Source of the DNA: Prunella strophiata
Taxonomy: Eukaryota; Chordata; Aves; Passeriformes; Prunellidae
Direction: 5' to 3'
Assembly: GCA_036583965.1 (NCBI GenBank)
Contig: JAZBQD010000019.1
Span: forward strand, 4,472,530-4,536,529
DNA: 64,000 bases
The notes under the pieces are model-generated. The model saw only the letters and a program-made list of their open reading frames with translations. It did not search any database and was not told where the DNA came from. Of the stretch, positions 24,689 through 35,699 are shown one piece after another; the stretch's first letter is position 1, and every line of letters begins with the position of its first letter. A program made the translations under genes and the position numbers.

Positions 24689-27234
24689 CCAAAGGACTTT
24701 GGGGTCATCAGCCTGTGGCAAACCCCTCCTTCCAGGTAAATCCTACCCAAAAAGTGCCAGCCTGAGGCTCCCCACAGCTCCTATGACCCCTGCAAGCCCA
24801 GCCTGAGCCCTTGCACCGACCATGCAGCCTGGAGAAAGAAACACAACACTCAAAGTCTTCCAAGCATCACTTCACAGCTTTGCCTGGGACACTGAATGAA
24901 GCACAGATCAGGGAGACAGGCACTTAAAATCAGCTTTGATGGACAGCTGTTTTTATTTCCCAATGTTTTCATTGAACAAAGTGCTACATTCCATAGTTAC
25001 AGGATGAGGAGCTGCTCCTGTCCACAAGAGAAAACCACGAGGAAGCAGGAGGGCTGCTCACACCTCCCTGTGGAAGCAGAGCAGCCCAGGGTGAACATCT
25101 GGCCTCAGAGACACCTCCAGGGATCAGCAGCTGTGTGCTGGAGCTGCATCCCAAGGGGGCAAGAGCTGCCAGGCAGGCTGGCTCCTGCTGTCAGAAGTGG
25201 GGCTGGAGGTGCCAAAGCTGTTGTGCAGAGCCTGCAGTGAAATTCTGGCTTGTGCTATCAGGAAATAGCAAAAGGGAGGTGAGTGGCTGGTCCAGTGTGG
25301 AGTCCAGGGGTTGTTATTGCTGCAGTGCCATTGCTGTGCCAATGTCACCACCCTCAGCACCCGGGGGCTTGCAGCTCACCCAGCACAGAGGATGAGGAGG
25401 GCCCTTCCTGGCTGCTTTCCATGCCTCTTCCAGAAGAACCTGCTGGTTTGGCAAGGCAGAGGTGAAGATCCAGTCAGCAGTGTTAGGCCACTGGAGCTGC
25501 AGCTGAACCCCCCTCCCCTCCCTGCTGCCACCTGACCATTCCAGGGGAATGAATCCAGCTCCAGGAGCTGTGCAGAGGATGTTCTTAAGAGCCCAATCTG
25601 AAGTCTGCTGGCCTTGAATGAGAAGGGAAGGGGCTGAGTGGTGCTGGAAGGACCTGCAGACACTGCAGGAAACTCTGCCTGGGCTCCCAAGGCTCCCACA
25701 AGCCTCCCTGGAGCCAAGGCTGGCTCTGACTGCCCACCTTGCTTCCAGGTAGACCTGAAGACATGGGGACCCTCCAGGGCTGCCCAAAACCAACTTTTCC
25801 ACAGAAAGCTGCCCTCCAGATGGCCACCAGTTGGATCTCTGCACTGCTGGCCAGCAGTGCTCAGGTCCCATCCTTGGGTGAAGGATTTCAGAGCCAGAGT
25901 CAGGCCTGGCAGTGCAGACAGATATTTTCCCAAAGAAAAACCTTTGGGAAATCCTCCTAACTCCTAAGCCTGTCTCCAGCAGAGAGCAGAGAGCCCACAC
26001 TGAACTGTGCATGCAGCTGGGCCTCCCTTCCTTGCTGACTTCCAGCATCACATCCTCTGCCACATCCTCTCTGGTTTTGAGGACACCAGGGCCCCCCACA
26101 GATGCAGTAAAACCTCACTTTTATAATTCTGACTGGCAGTGCTGCCTTTAATTCCTCAAGTTCATCATGCTGGAGAGGCAGAAGAGAGACAGGGAAACTG
26201 ATTGCCCCTGCAGAAAGGCAGTGTTTCCCAAGCTGGGATTTATTAGCACAGCAAAAAGCCACAGCACCTCCCCACCCACCTCCCCAATCCATCAGTGACA
26301 AGGCATCCACAAGGATCCTCCTGAGCTGCCAGAGCTGGGCTACTTACACCAGCAGCCTTCCTCAGCCATCCCTCCTCCTCCTCCTCCTGACTGACCCAGC
26401 AGCTCTGTTTTATCAGATATTTCATCAGATATCCACTTTGCAAACCATGCCTTACCAGGGATAAATCATCAAAGAGCCCAAGGGACAATATTTCCCAATT
26501 CCCAATAGTGCAAGACACCAGGAATGGTCACTGGACTTTAAACACCTCCCAGGCAGCTCCAAGAGACTTAGGAATGAGAAGGAAATAGGGGGAGATCACT
26601 CTGGAGGGAAAACTTCATCTTGACTTGGAGTGACCACTTACTGTGTGAGAAAGAGCTGAATTTTGGATTTCATGGTGCATTGCCAGTCAGTGCCTGGTGA
26701 AGATGTGGGGCTGCTTTTAGGCAAAATCCTCCTGGGTGAAACTTCAGGAACAAAAAGGGAGAGATGCTCTGTGGAGCCCTGTCTGGGGAAGCCTCTCCTG
26801 GAGGGATCAGGGCATTAAGACCCCTCCCACCCCCCAAAAATGTTATCTCCCCATCCTGCTCCCCATGCAGCCAGCAGGATGGATGACTGAGGACCCCACA
26901 CAGCTGCTGGACTGGAAGACTGAGCATTAGAGCAGCATTTTGAACCCAGGGGGTCCCACCTGTCCTTGTCCAGGGGGTGGCACAGGCTCAGGAGAGTGCC
27001 TGGGCTCTGCTGGGCAGGGCTGTGCAGAGCTGACCACCACACCTGATGATTTCATGTCCAGAGCAGACCCTGAGCCTCTCAAGAGAGATCTCAGCTCAGG
27101 AGGGGCTCCTGAAAGTCCTGCCAGCCTTGCAATCCTACTGACATCCCACAAGACCTCTCCCCACCATCTGATAGGCTTTTCCACCTGCACAGGGAACTGT
27201 TGCCCTGATTTTTTAAGTTTCTCTAAAGCCTTCT
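24689..27234. other. GC-richer unique DNA, no gene recognised
   Basis: Contains the longest minus-strand open frame in the window (261 codons, 26099-25314), with overlapping long frames on both strands. This fits GC-rich, stop-poor sequence better than a gene. No conserved motif or repeat was recognised. Confidence 0.5.
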
Positions 27235-27495
27235 GATGTTTACATTCTTCTCCAGAACTTTCTCACACACTTTCTGTAAATAACTGATTGTTTTGTCTTC
27301 CTCTATGGAGGAAGAGCAACTTGATGGACTGTTGGGTTGTCCAGTGGCATTGAGGAGGTGGCACTGTCACCCTCCAATGACACTGAGATTTCAGAAAACT
27401 AAATGGAGTCAGATTTCAATAAAACTCTCTCTTTTTACTCTCTCACACCTTGCAAAGAGCTGCTGTCCCTGTTGTCTTGTTTGTGCTCCACAGTG
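27235..27495 (+). mobile_element. Possible LTR fragment
   Basis: A T-rich segment with CAATAAAACTC at 27417-27427 and a following CTCTCACACC and TTGTCTTG tail. It resembles the end of a songbird LTR from memory. There is no paired copy and no target duplication, so the limits are rough. Confidence 0.35.
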
Positions 27496-28083
27496 ACAGG
27501 GAACCAAATCCTGCTCCTGCCCCTCCTCAACCTCTCCTCCCTGCCACTCCTCCAAGGGCTCACAGGGATTCAATCTCAGCAGTTCTCTGGTTTCTGCCCT
27601 TTCTTTTCTGCTCACTTCTCCTCTGGCAACAGCCACTGCTCCTTGCAGGAAGGATGATTCCCCACAGAACAGTGATTCCCAGCTCAGAAACATCCATGTT
27701 TTACATGCCAGATCAAAGCAGTGCCACAGTGGGAAGCAGAGTTCAATAGTGCAGCCTTTTTCCTGGCTGGTTTGACAGCATTTCTGGGCAAAGCTACATT
27801 ATTCTCCCCTGCTCAATGCCTCTGACACCTCAAGCTTTGTCTCCCTCAGTACTCAGGACTAACAGGGCACCTCCACAAGCCCTGCACCCATCTGTGCTGT
27901 GAATTCACCCCTCTCCCCACAGCCAGGGGTTCCCAGTGGGCTCATCTCACCCCCCACTGCTGACATCCCTCCAGCTCTTGCTGTTTTCCCACTGTTAGCC
28001 CCAAATCCCCCAACAGTGACTGCCACCTGCCCCCCAGCCTTTAGTGCCTGACTGCATTCCCTGGTTTGGAGACAAGTGGCCCA
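27496..28083. other. No gene seen
   Basis: Unique-looking intergenic DNA downstream of the ARMH4-like gene. Confidence 0.5.
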
Positions 28084-28222
28084 GGGAATCTGTGGCTGCC
28101 CCATCCCTGGAAGTTTTCCAGGCCAGACTGGATGAGGCTGGGAGCAGCCTGGTCTAGAGGAAGGTGTCAGGGATGGAACCAGGTCCCTTGGAAGTCCCTT
28201 CCAACCCAAACCATTCTGTGAG
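28084..28222 (+). mobile_element. CR1 LINE 3' end
   Basis: Plus-oriented: CCATCCCTGGAAGTTTTCC through CCCTTCCAACCCAAACC. It lies just downstream of the predicted ARMH4-like poly(A) site. Confidence 0.85.
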
Positions 28223-28479
28223 ACAAGACTCATCCAGATCCCCCAAAGGTGCTGTTGTTCATGCAGCTTCCAGGGGGTGAAAATGCATTTTCCACTGGGG
28301 TAAAGGGGGTACAGAGGCTCCACTCTCATCCCTATGGGAATGCAGCCTTGGAAAGAGAGGAACCTGGAGCCAGAGTCCTTCCAAGAGGAGGCAGAAGCTG
28401 GGGAAGTCTCTGACCTGCCTCTTCTCTCACTCCTTGCACACTGACCAAAAGCCAAGAGATGCAGGCAAGAGCAGCTGTC

Positions 28480-29179
28480 AGTAGGTGAGTGCTGGTATTT
28501 ATTGTGCTGTAACAGACAGTGCTGGTTGGACATGGACAAGGAATTCTGTGCTGGATCAATGCTGAGGCCATTCCTGGGTGTGGAGCAGAGCTGAAGGAAG
28601 AAAGGGGTGAGAGTGGGGGCACCCAAGGGCAGAAATGTGCTTCAAACTGTACCAAGAACCCTGTACAGGGGCACTTCTCAGGCAGCCAGGGGTGCAGTTC
28701 AGGCTTACAACTCATTAATTAAGCAGAGCAGCTAATCTTAGCACTAAGGAACTCTAGCTCAGGTAATGCAACATTGAAAATGAACTGGACAGAAGTCATT
28801 CACAGTAAAGATTTCCATTCCTGGGATGGGTGAGAGCTATTGTTATGATTAGATTACTGCCAGCCAGGACCAAAACAGTGCACCAGGGCAAGAGGAAAAT
28901 AATCATCCACATGGATCAGCTCCAGCTGTGGCTCTGAATGAGGCGCCGGGGGTGAGTGTGAGATCTCCACTAGTGTATCAAAACAAACACCACGGGTGGC
29001 ACACAGAGCATAGCATTGTCATTGTCATTCATAGCATTGTCCTTGTCATTGGGCTGGGGACACCGCCCCTGCCCGGGGCAGCAGAGGGAGCAGCACAAAA
29101 GTCGATTGTTCTTCCTCTCCCCCTCTCTCCCTCCTCGGAAAAGTCTCTCCGGGCTCTGCCAAGGGCGCTGCAGTTCCAC
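28480..29179 (-). other. ARMH4: Predicted 3' UTR of the ARMH4-like gene
   Basis: Sequence after the stop codon at 29180. The first AATAAA on the minus strand is at 28503-28498, followed about 50 bases on by a T/G-rich stretch, which puts the cleavage site near 28475-28490. The UTR would then be about 700 nt. It contains a short CATTGT/CATTGTC tandem around 29015-29050 (plus-strand reading) and a CpG-richer part near 28940-29200. The end position is inferred; a longer UTR using a later signal cannot be excluded. Confidence 0.5.
28498..28503 (-). promoter_or_regulatory. Polyadenylation signal AATAAA of the ARMH4-like gene
   Basis: Canonical hexamer on the minus strand, the first one downstream of the stop codon, with a T/G-rich downstream element around 28440-28460. 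Use of this site is inferred. Confidence 0.5.
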
Positions 29180-29248
29180 TCAAAACTCGTCCTCAGAGCT
29201 GTCGGCCAGCAGCATGACTCGGTCCTGCATGCTGTTAAATTCCCTCTG
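29180..29248 (-). CDS. ARMH4: ARMH4-like gene, last coding exon (cytoplasmic C-terminus)
   Basis: This exon encodes the last 22 residues and the stop of a single-pass membrane protein. It reads QREFNSMQDR, then VMLLADSS, then EDEF, and stops with TGA at 29182-29180. The acceptor is a strong pyrimidine tract ending CCCCCAG at 29249, and the exon starts in phase 0, matching the phase-0 end of the upstream exon. The tail is short and acidic at its end and lies after a very basic juxtamembrane stretch, so it should be cytoplasmic in a type I protein. I assign it to ARMH4 (C14orf37) because the four joined exons fit the C-terminus I remember for that protein. The exon structure is seen directly; the gene name is recall and unverified. 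Local CpG density is higher than in the flanking DNA, as expected for a conserved coding end. Confidence 0.85.
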   Translation of the reverse strand, partial: QREFNSMQDRVMLLADSSEDEF

Positions 29249-29413
29249 CTGGGGGAGCAGAACAAACATCAGAGAGGGCCCCGTGCAAAAAGGAACCAAA
29301 TGGAGAGAATTCAATGTCCCCATGCCACAGCCGAGGTGCCCCAGCTCAGACAGAGCCCAGCCAGGCTGTGTTTGCCTCCCAGCCACGAGGGCTCAGTTTC
29401 CAAACCCTCCCCT

Positions 29414-29949
29414 GGACAGTTTCCATACATCCCCTGGGCAGTTTCCATACATTCCCTGGGCAGTTTCCATACATTCTCTGGGCAGTTTCCATACATTCCC
29501 TGGGCAGTGCCATACATTCCCCTGGGCAGTTCCCATACATCCCCTGGGCAGTTTCCATACATCCCCTGGGCAGTTCCCATACATTCCCCTGGGCAGTTTC
29601 CATACATCCCCTGGGCAGTTCCCATACATTCCCTGGGCAGTTTCACCATACATTCCCCTGGCAGTTAATCGCAGACATAATCCCCTGGACAGTTTCCATA
29701 CATCCCCTGGGCAGTTCCCATACATCCCCTGGACAGTTTCCATACATTCCCCTGGGCAGTTTCCATACATTCCCCTGGACAGTTTCCATACATTCCCCTG
29801 GACAGTTTCCATACATCCCCTGGACAGTTTCCATACATTCCCCTGGACAGTTTCCATACATCCCCTGGACAGTTTCCATACATTCCCCTGGACAGTTTCC
29901 ATACATCCCCTGGACAGTTTCCATACATTCCCCTGGACAGTTTCCATAC
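29414..29949. repeat. Intronic 22/23-bp minisatellite starting at the splice donor
   Basis: About 24 tandem units with the plus-strand core CAGTTTCCATACAT followed by TCCCCTGG and A or G. The unit length is 22 or 23 bp depending on CATCCCC or CATTCCCC. One unit near 29664-29686 is degenerate and divides the array into two blocks. The exon-proximal block (29689-29949) is the more uniform and for much of its length alternates 22- and 23-bp units, giving a 45-bp higher-order repeat. On the minus strand each unit carries GTATGG, identical to the first six bases of the intron. The array fills most of the 701-bp last intron (29249-29949). It is not a CRISPR array: there are no unique spacers. Confidence 0.95.
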
Positions 29950-30084
29950 CTTCCTTTTGTGTCTCTTGGAGCCGTTTCTCCTCCGGCGATTCATGATCTT
30001 AATGCTGTAGAGGGCTCCCAGGATGAAGAGAGCTCCAGCTATTCCAACTCCCACAGGAACCAGCATCCCTGACATGTATCCTGC
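29950..30084 (-). CDS. ARMH4: ARMH4-like gene, transmembrane exon
   Basis: This 135-nt exon (45 codons, phase 0 at both ends) begins AGYMSG. It continues with a hydrophobic segment of roughly 22 residues (from MLVPVG through GALYSI) that is a clear transmembrane helix. It ends with a strongly basic run (NRRRR, KRHKRK), a positive-inside signal that places the following tail in the cytosol. The acceptor is CTTCCTTTTAG at 30085-30095. The donor is AAG|GTATGG at 29950/29949. The donor sequence is also the first unit of the adjoining minisatellite. If the donor is missed, the frame stays open into the intron for 94 more codons, to a stop at 29665. In ARMH4 this segment anchors the protein near its C-terminus; the family has been linked to mTORC2 and gp130/STAT3 signalling (recalled). 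Confidence 0.9.
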
Positions 30085-30362
30085 CTAAAAGGAAGAGAGA
30101 GGAGCAGAGCAACACTCCCAACCCTTCCTTGCAGAGCCATTTTCACCAGCCAAGGACTGCAATATATCCCTAAGGGGATTTCCTCAAAGTTTGCTGGATT
30201 TGAGCCTCCATCACCTGCATGAGATGATTCCCCACTCCAGGAGCAAATTGGTCACCAGCACAGCTCAGCTTTTCCTGACAGACATTTACTGGTGACTCCT
30301 GAGACCCTGCAGTGCCTGCCTGCCTTTAGGAGAAGAATGTATCTCTCATAGATGGGCCATGG

Positions 30363-30545
30363 TGTGCTGGAATCCTCCTCTGGGTGGAGGGATTATAAAA
30401 CAGGGGAGGCAGGTAATACTGGTGCTGATCAACTCAATTAGGAAGAGGAGGGAATGGGGTCAACAGCTTTATTTGCAAGTGATTTGTGACACCAGCAACT
30501 GGTTGGAGTGGGGGGAGTGTGTTTTTTGTTCTGAAGGAAAACTTT
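30363..30545. repeat. Unidentified repeat, copy 1
   Basis: It shares TGTGCTGGAATCCTC, GGATTATAAAACAG, TAGGAAGAGGAGGGAATG and AAGTGATTTGTGACACCAGC with 32184-32385 in the same orientation. It is not CR1. The ATTATAAAAC in both copies is TATA-like, so an LTR fragment is possible. Confidence 0.7.
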
Positions 30546-32183
30546 GGCTGCCAAAGGAAGGTGATCTTGAGCCACTTCTCAGCTTTGTACTCAAAATCTT
30601 TGATCCTTTGCATGGGAAGGGTCCCCTGCATGGCAGCAGGATGGTGACACAGAGGGAGGGCACACACACCCTCAGCTGGCCTTAAGGGGAGCTCAGCAAA
30701 ATTAACCAGCCCTAATTCAGCTGCTGTGATCAGTGTGTGTTTGCACTGCCCATAAAAACAAAAAATACAGACAGCACGGCTAATCTAAAATTACACATCT
30801 AAACACTTGAAATCCTTAGGAAAATACTCCCAAGTGCTTGCTATTTTATATTTTACTGCTTTAAATGAAAACAAACCTAAGTTTTAAAGTGCCAGATTGT
30901 CTCAGAATCCTTACATAATTTGGGCTGGTGGGCTCAGAGTTGCAAGGGAGGCAGGCACAGCCTGGCTGCCCCCTCTGCAGCTCTGCCTCTCCTCACACTG
31001 CAGCCCTCTGCTGTGCCACTACAGCTTCACCCTCTGCCTGCTACAACCCCAAAAATCGATTTTACACCTGCCAGGGGACACAGGCACCAATTCTGAGGAT
31101 GATCAGACAGCTCCTAGTGAGACTCAGCCCATTGCTTACAACCACCTGTCTGCATCTGTGCTCTCAAAATACAACACAGCACACACACCATAATTACTTC
31201 TCTTCCATAATCCACTGAGTGGGAGGGGAAAAAAATAAAATATACTATTCAGGTGCACTAGCCTGCCTTTGTACACTTACCTGGAGAATAACAATAACTG
31301 CTTTCATCTGGGGCAGGCACAATGCCAAGGAGGGCTGGTTTGCTCCCCAAGCCCCTCCAGACCCTGCTCAGTGCTTTAAACAGTAAAAGCTCCTCTGTGT
31401 GGATCCCAAAGCTTGAGGCATCTTCAGCTGCACTGTTCAGATTCCCTGAACACCCTCCCAGAAAAGCCAGCCTTGCTCAGCTCAGGAAGGGGCTGCAGCC
31501 CTGAGCCCAGCTCCTGGAAAAGGAGGTTGGTGAGGACACAGCTGAAGGCTGTGTCTCTGTGAGGCAATTAAGGTGCCTTAATTGGGTGACCTAATTAGTG
31601 CAGCGTGGGGTTTTCTATTTCTGGAACTTTGCTGCTGGCATGGGCAGAGAGGGGAGGCTGCAAATGGCTTTGAGCTGCTGTCCAGCTGAGTTTCCATGTC
31701 ACAAATCACAATGAGCTCCTCAGCCTGTCTGTGAGCCTTCATCAGGCCTGACCAGCCCGTGGCCTTTTACAGGTTTCCCCCAGCCCCAAGATCAATGTTT
31801 TATACCCCAAAACCCTGTGATGTGATGGAAATCCAGCCCTTCTGTGTCTTGCAGCCCAACTTCTGAGGACTTCTGCTGCACTTTCTTGATAGAAAACCCA
31901 ATTTCACAGGCCAAAGCCACATTTCCCCCCTTTATGGGGAAGTTGTAGCTTCTTTGGGGATGCTTTTCATACACCCAATCCATGCTCATGACATTCCTGG
32001 CCCTGCTGGGCTTTGAGATAACAGCAAGAGAACTTGAGAGGAACTCCATGTCCATTATGTGCCCCACCAAATGCAGCATTGGCACAGGGATTGCAGGAGG
32101 CCAGACATAAATCTGTCCCTGACCCAGTGCTCCTGGTGCCACAGCCACACCTGAGGGACAGGGAAGGACATTTCTCTCAGAAA

Positions 32184-32385
32184 TGTGCTGGAATCCTCGT
32201 CTGGGTGGAGGGATTATAAAACAGAGGATGGGGCAAATGAGAGGGGCACAGAGACTGGTGCTGATCAGCTCAGTTAGGAAGAGGAGGGAATGGATCAACA
32301 GATTTGCAAGTGATTTGTGACACCAGCCACTGGGTGGGAGTGGGGGAGTGTGTTTTTTGCTGGGCTTTTCTAAGGAAAAATGTGA
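32184..32385. repeat. Unidentified repeat, copy 2
   Basis: Direct copy of 30363-30545, starting 1821 bp further on, with about 25 extra bases after ATTATAAAACAG. The two copies lie in the same intron. Confidence 0.7.
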
Positions 32386-33454
32386 GCCAGGTGAAAGATC
32401 CCAAAGGTGGCTCAGGAGTGAGTCTGTCTGGAGTGGGCACCAGTGCATCTCAGCTGCAGCAGTGCTGGCACTGCCCCACAGCCCCTGCCTGCACGAGGCT
32501 CAGGCTCTGCAGAGCTCTGCTGGAGACAGAACATGCAGCCCCTCTGCAACAGGGGAGGACACAGGTGGCCAGCAAGGTGACAAGAGGCAAGATGTGAGAG
32601 CTACAGCTTCAGGGAGAAGACACTGATGTCCCCACGCTCGTGCTGAGCCACGTGTTGGCATGAGCAGGTGAGCTGGGCATGCTGCAATCCCTCCAGCCTC
32701 AGGGGCTGCTCTTTACCTTGCCTGGGAAAACCATTCTCTGTCCTCTCAGCATCTGCTCTGGATGAATCCCAGGCCAAGCAGACTCTAGCCTTGCTCTAGA
32801 CTTGCCTCCTTCCTAGTGCAGGCAGAAAGGCAACTCAACAAGGGCTGGGCAGGAGCCTGAAACCCTCCCACCCCCAGTCCTGGCAAACAGACACCCAGGC
32901 CCTGTTTCTGTGCTCTGAGCTGATGGCAAAAGTGCTGCTGGAATCTGGTGTGGAGCACATGGGGGCTGGGCTGGCTGGGTGAGCCTGCCTCAGCTCAGAG
33001 ATGGGTTTGCAGAGATCTCTCCCACTCCTTGTGAGGGTTTTTGTCTCTACTGACTCTGATCCTGCTCCAGAATTTCCAAGGCCTGCTGAGTCACAAAATG
33101 TTCTTGCTGTCACCTCATTTCCAGCTTCATGGCTCTGCTGTCAGCAACACAACACTTGGAAGGCTTCACAAGCATTCTGAAATGTCAATATTTGCTCCAG
33201 GGCAGCAGAGCTTAAAAAGCCAGCACTGCCTGTGGCTGGCAGAGCTCTGGATTGCATGGACCAGCCCCAGTGGTGCCAGGGAGGAAGGATCAGGGCCTGG
33301 TGCCTTGTTTATCAGAATGATCATTGTCCTTGCAGGGATGGAGGGGGGAAAGGCCTTCTCCAGAGGCACTGGCATGGCAGGCAGCCTCTCACCAGAGAGC
33401 AGCACCAGCCCCTCTTGGTGGGATCCAGAACTGAGCTCAGCACTCAGAGAAAAG

Positions 33455-33597
33455 GGGTGGAACTAAGTTCTTTACCCTGGAAACATTCCAGGTCAGGTTG
33501 GACAGGGCCCTAAACACCTGATCTGGTGCATCTACTCCTACTGGGGCTGGACTAGATGGACTTCCAAAGGTCCTTCCCCACCAAAACTATTCTAGGA
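33455..33597 (+). mobile_element. CR1 LINE 3' end
   Basis: Diverged plus-oriented tail: CCAGGTCAGGTTGGACAGGG, GGACTAGATGGACTTCCAAAG, TTCCCCACCAAAACTATTC. It begins about 300 bp before the micro-exon's donor side. Confidence 0.75.
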
Positions 33598-33898
33598 GAA
33601 GTTAAGGGGAAATAAAAAGAAGTAACTCAGGTTATCTCACCAGGTCATTTTCTGGTGCAGAGAAATCAATCAAACACTTCTGTCCCTCCTGCCCTTAGTT
33701 ACAGCCCATCAGGGATTTTTTGTGGATTCACATCACTCTGTACCAGCAGCATCTGGTTCATTTGCCTCCCAGAGAAAATTTTAAGCCATTTCTCAACTGT
33801 CTGTATAGAGATGAAGAACTGCACTGACAAGAATTTATTTATTCCTGCAAGTAAAAATTGCTTTGCTTTGAAAGGAACTGAAACACTGAGCCTCCTAC

Positions 33899-33930
33899 CT
33901 TGTCTTTCAGCTTCTCCATCCAGCTTCTCA
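33899..33930 (-). CDS. ARMH4: ARMH4-like gene, 32-nt micro-exon
   Basis: This very small exon is not visible as an open frame of useful length. It was found by looking for the residues missing between the acidic exon and the transmembrane exon. It reads TG plus ten codons and gives, with the G donated by the upstream exon, VRSWMEKLKDK. The acceptor is TTATTTTTCAG (33931-33941) and the donor is AAG|GTAGG (33899/33898). It starts in phase 1 and ends in phase 0, exactly joining its neighbours. The segment is amphipathic and charged and lies just outside the membrane helix. The perfect phase fit, both splice consensus sites and agreement with the family sequence as I remember it make this a confident call despite its length. 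Confidence 0.85.
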
Positions 33931-35386
33931 CTGAAAAATAAGGAAAAATAAAAGCTGCAATCATGTTACTTCTATTAATTAGTACCAAACAATAGTGATA
34001 ACATTAAAACAGCAATTAAATAGACAAGCTGATAAGGCTGAACATTAGATTTCCCCTTTTTCATTCATGAGAAAAAGTAAATGCAGCAAATCAGCACAAG
34101 AAACTCTTGGAGTGGGTTGGCAAGCAAGTAGCTCATGTTTGCCTTAGCAATTCCCATCTTCAGAGTGATTTAAAACAAAATAAAAACCAGTATTTCAGGT
34201 TGTGGATTTCTGACCATCACTTCTCACACACACACTGGGGTCTCTGACCAGGAGAAAACCTTCCACTGCAGTTATCCCCTTCCTCCTCTATGTGGATATT
34301 CTTCCCTGTATTTTGTATAGCCTGTAATGATGGCTAAAAATGTATTTTTCACTGCTTTTTATTCCCCTGCTTTTCTGGAATAGCCCCTGCCTGCTCTGGG
34401 AAGCCTGGGAGGGCTGGGATGGCACTGGAGATGCTAAATCACCAACCCAAGCAAATTTAACCTGCCAGCACTGCGACTTCCTTCTCCTGACAGTTAAATA
34501 AAATATGAAATATGACAGCTGAGGATTAAAATTGTGTAATGGCAGGTGCTTTGGGATGAAATATTCACTGATCTCAAAGAGCTGCAAGGGCTGAGCAGTG
34601 GGTGCAGGAGTCACTAACACCACAGGGCACTGCACCCAGGGCAACATGCCCACAAGGATCTGCCAGGATTTTAATAAATTCCTGCTCATAGGTATGAAGC
34701 AATAAGCAGTTAAATATTGGGTTTTTGGGGGGCTCAGCAAGTGTGTTTTTTCAAGGATTCTCATCTCTCCAGGAGGACAATGCCAAAGGTAAAGGGGACT
34801 CTTGGATGCAGCAATGTTCTTCTGAGGGATACTTCTTTGAGGGTGTGTTAAATCCCAAATGTAACAAAAAGTTTATGGATTTAGACCAAATTTCCAAGCC
34901 TGCTTTGTTATAAAATGTCCCTTCAAAGCCTGAATTGGCAATATCAGTGTCTGCACATGCACCTGCAGCACTCAGAGCTCCCTTCTGAAAGGAGCCTTTC
35001 TGTGTTGGGGAGGGGGCACAAGAGGGCCAGCAGCAAATGGCTGCTTTATGTCTCACACACAGCACAAGTTCAAAGCCATCTGAATACTCCCTTTGAAGTG
35101 GTAGCAACATAACACCTTCCAAACAGAGGGATCCCAAATTGGCTAAAGGTGAACACGTGTGAAAGAGGCACAGGTGCACTTATCCCTGATGGGGAGCTGA
35201 GGAGAAAAGATGAATTATCCATGAGAGGGACACACACAGCACTGGAAGAGGACAAGAGGTCTTGTTTTATCAGCTCTTCCCACCATTAATCCTGGCCTGC
35301 AGAGGCTAAGCCATGCAAAACTCAATTTATGAAGGTGCCACCACAATCCTCCTCTGCCAGCCCAAGCCTGCGTGCCCTGGATTCAC

Positions 35387-35632
35387 AGAATCACAGAATC
35401 ACTGGGTTAGAAGAGACCTTCAGGATCATTGAGTCCAACCCAGCCCCAACAGCTCAACTCAACCCTGGCACCCAGTGCCACATCCAGGCTTTGTTAAACA
35501 CACCCAGGGATGGTGACTCCACCACCTCCCCAGGCAGCCATTCCAGAACTTTATCTCCCTTTCTCTAAAAAACTTTTTCCTAATATCCAACCTGTATTTC
35601 CCTTGGTGCAGCTTGAGGGAACTCCCAGTGGA
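35387..35632 (-). mobile_element. CR1 copy, left arm of inverted pair
   Basis: Minus-oriented CR1 3' end, from AATCACAGAATCACTGGG to CTTGGTGCAGCTTGAGGG. It is the near reverse complement of 35700-35925. Confidence 0.9.
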
Positions 35633-35699
35633 ATCTCAGAGAAGAAAGAAACCCCTGGCTGCCCTGGGCTGGGTTTCCAGGTGTGACACTGCCAGGAGG

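Larger units (their letters stand above)
30085..33898 (-). other. ARMH4: Intron between micro-exon and transmembrane exon
   Basis: A 3.8-kb intron with consensus GT (33898) and AG (30085) ends. It contains two direct copies of an unidentified repeat (30363 and 32184) and a CR1 tail at 33455-33597. The rest (30550-32180 and 32390-33450) is unique-looking DNA without a supportable gene. Confidence 0.75.

Noticed and set aside
29414..29949. Repeat array as a CRISPR or as a protein-coding repeat gene on the plus strand
   Set aside because: Units are contiguous without unique spacers, the DNA is vertebrate, and the plus-strand Pro/His/Ser-rich frames are open in several frames simply because the unit lacks stops.
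28928..30072. Long plus-strand frames (246-326 codons)
   Set aside because: They run antisense through the ARMH4-like 3' UTR, last exon and minisatellite; repetitive and without similarity.
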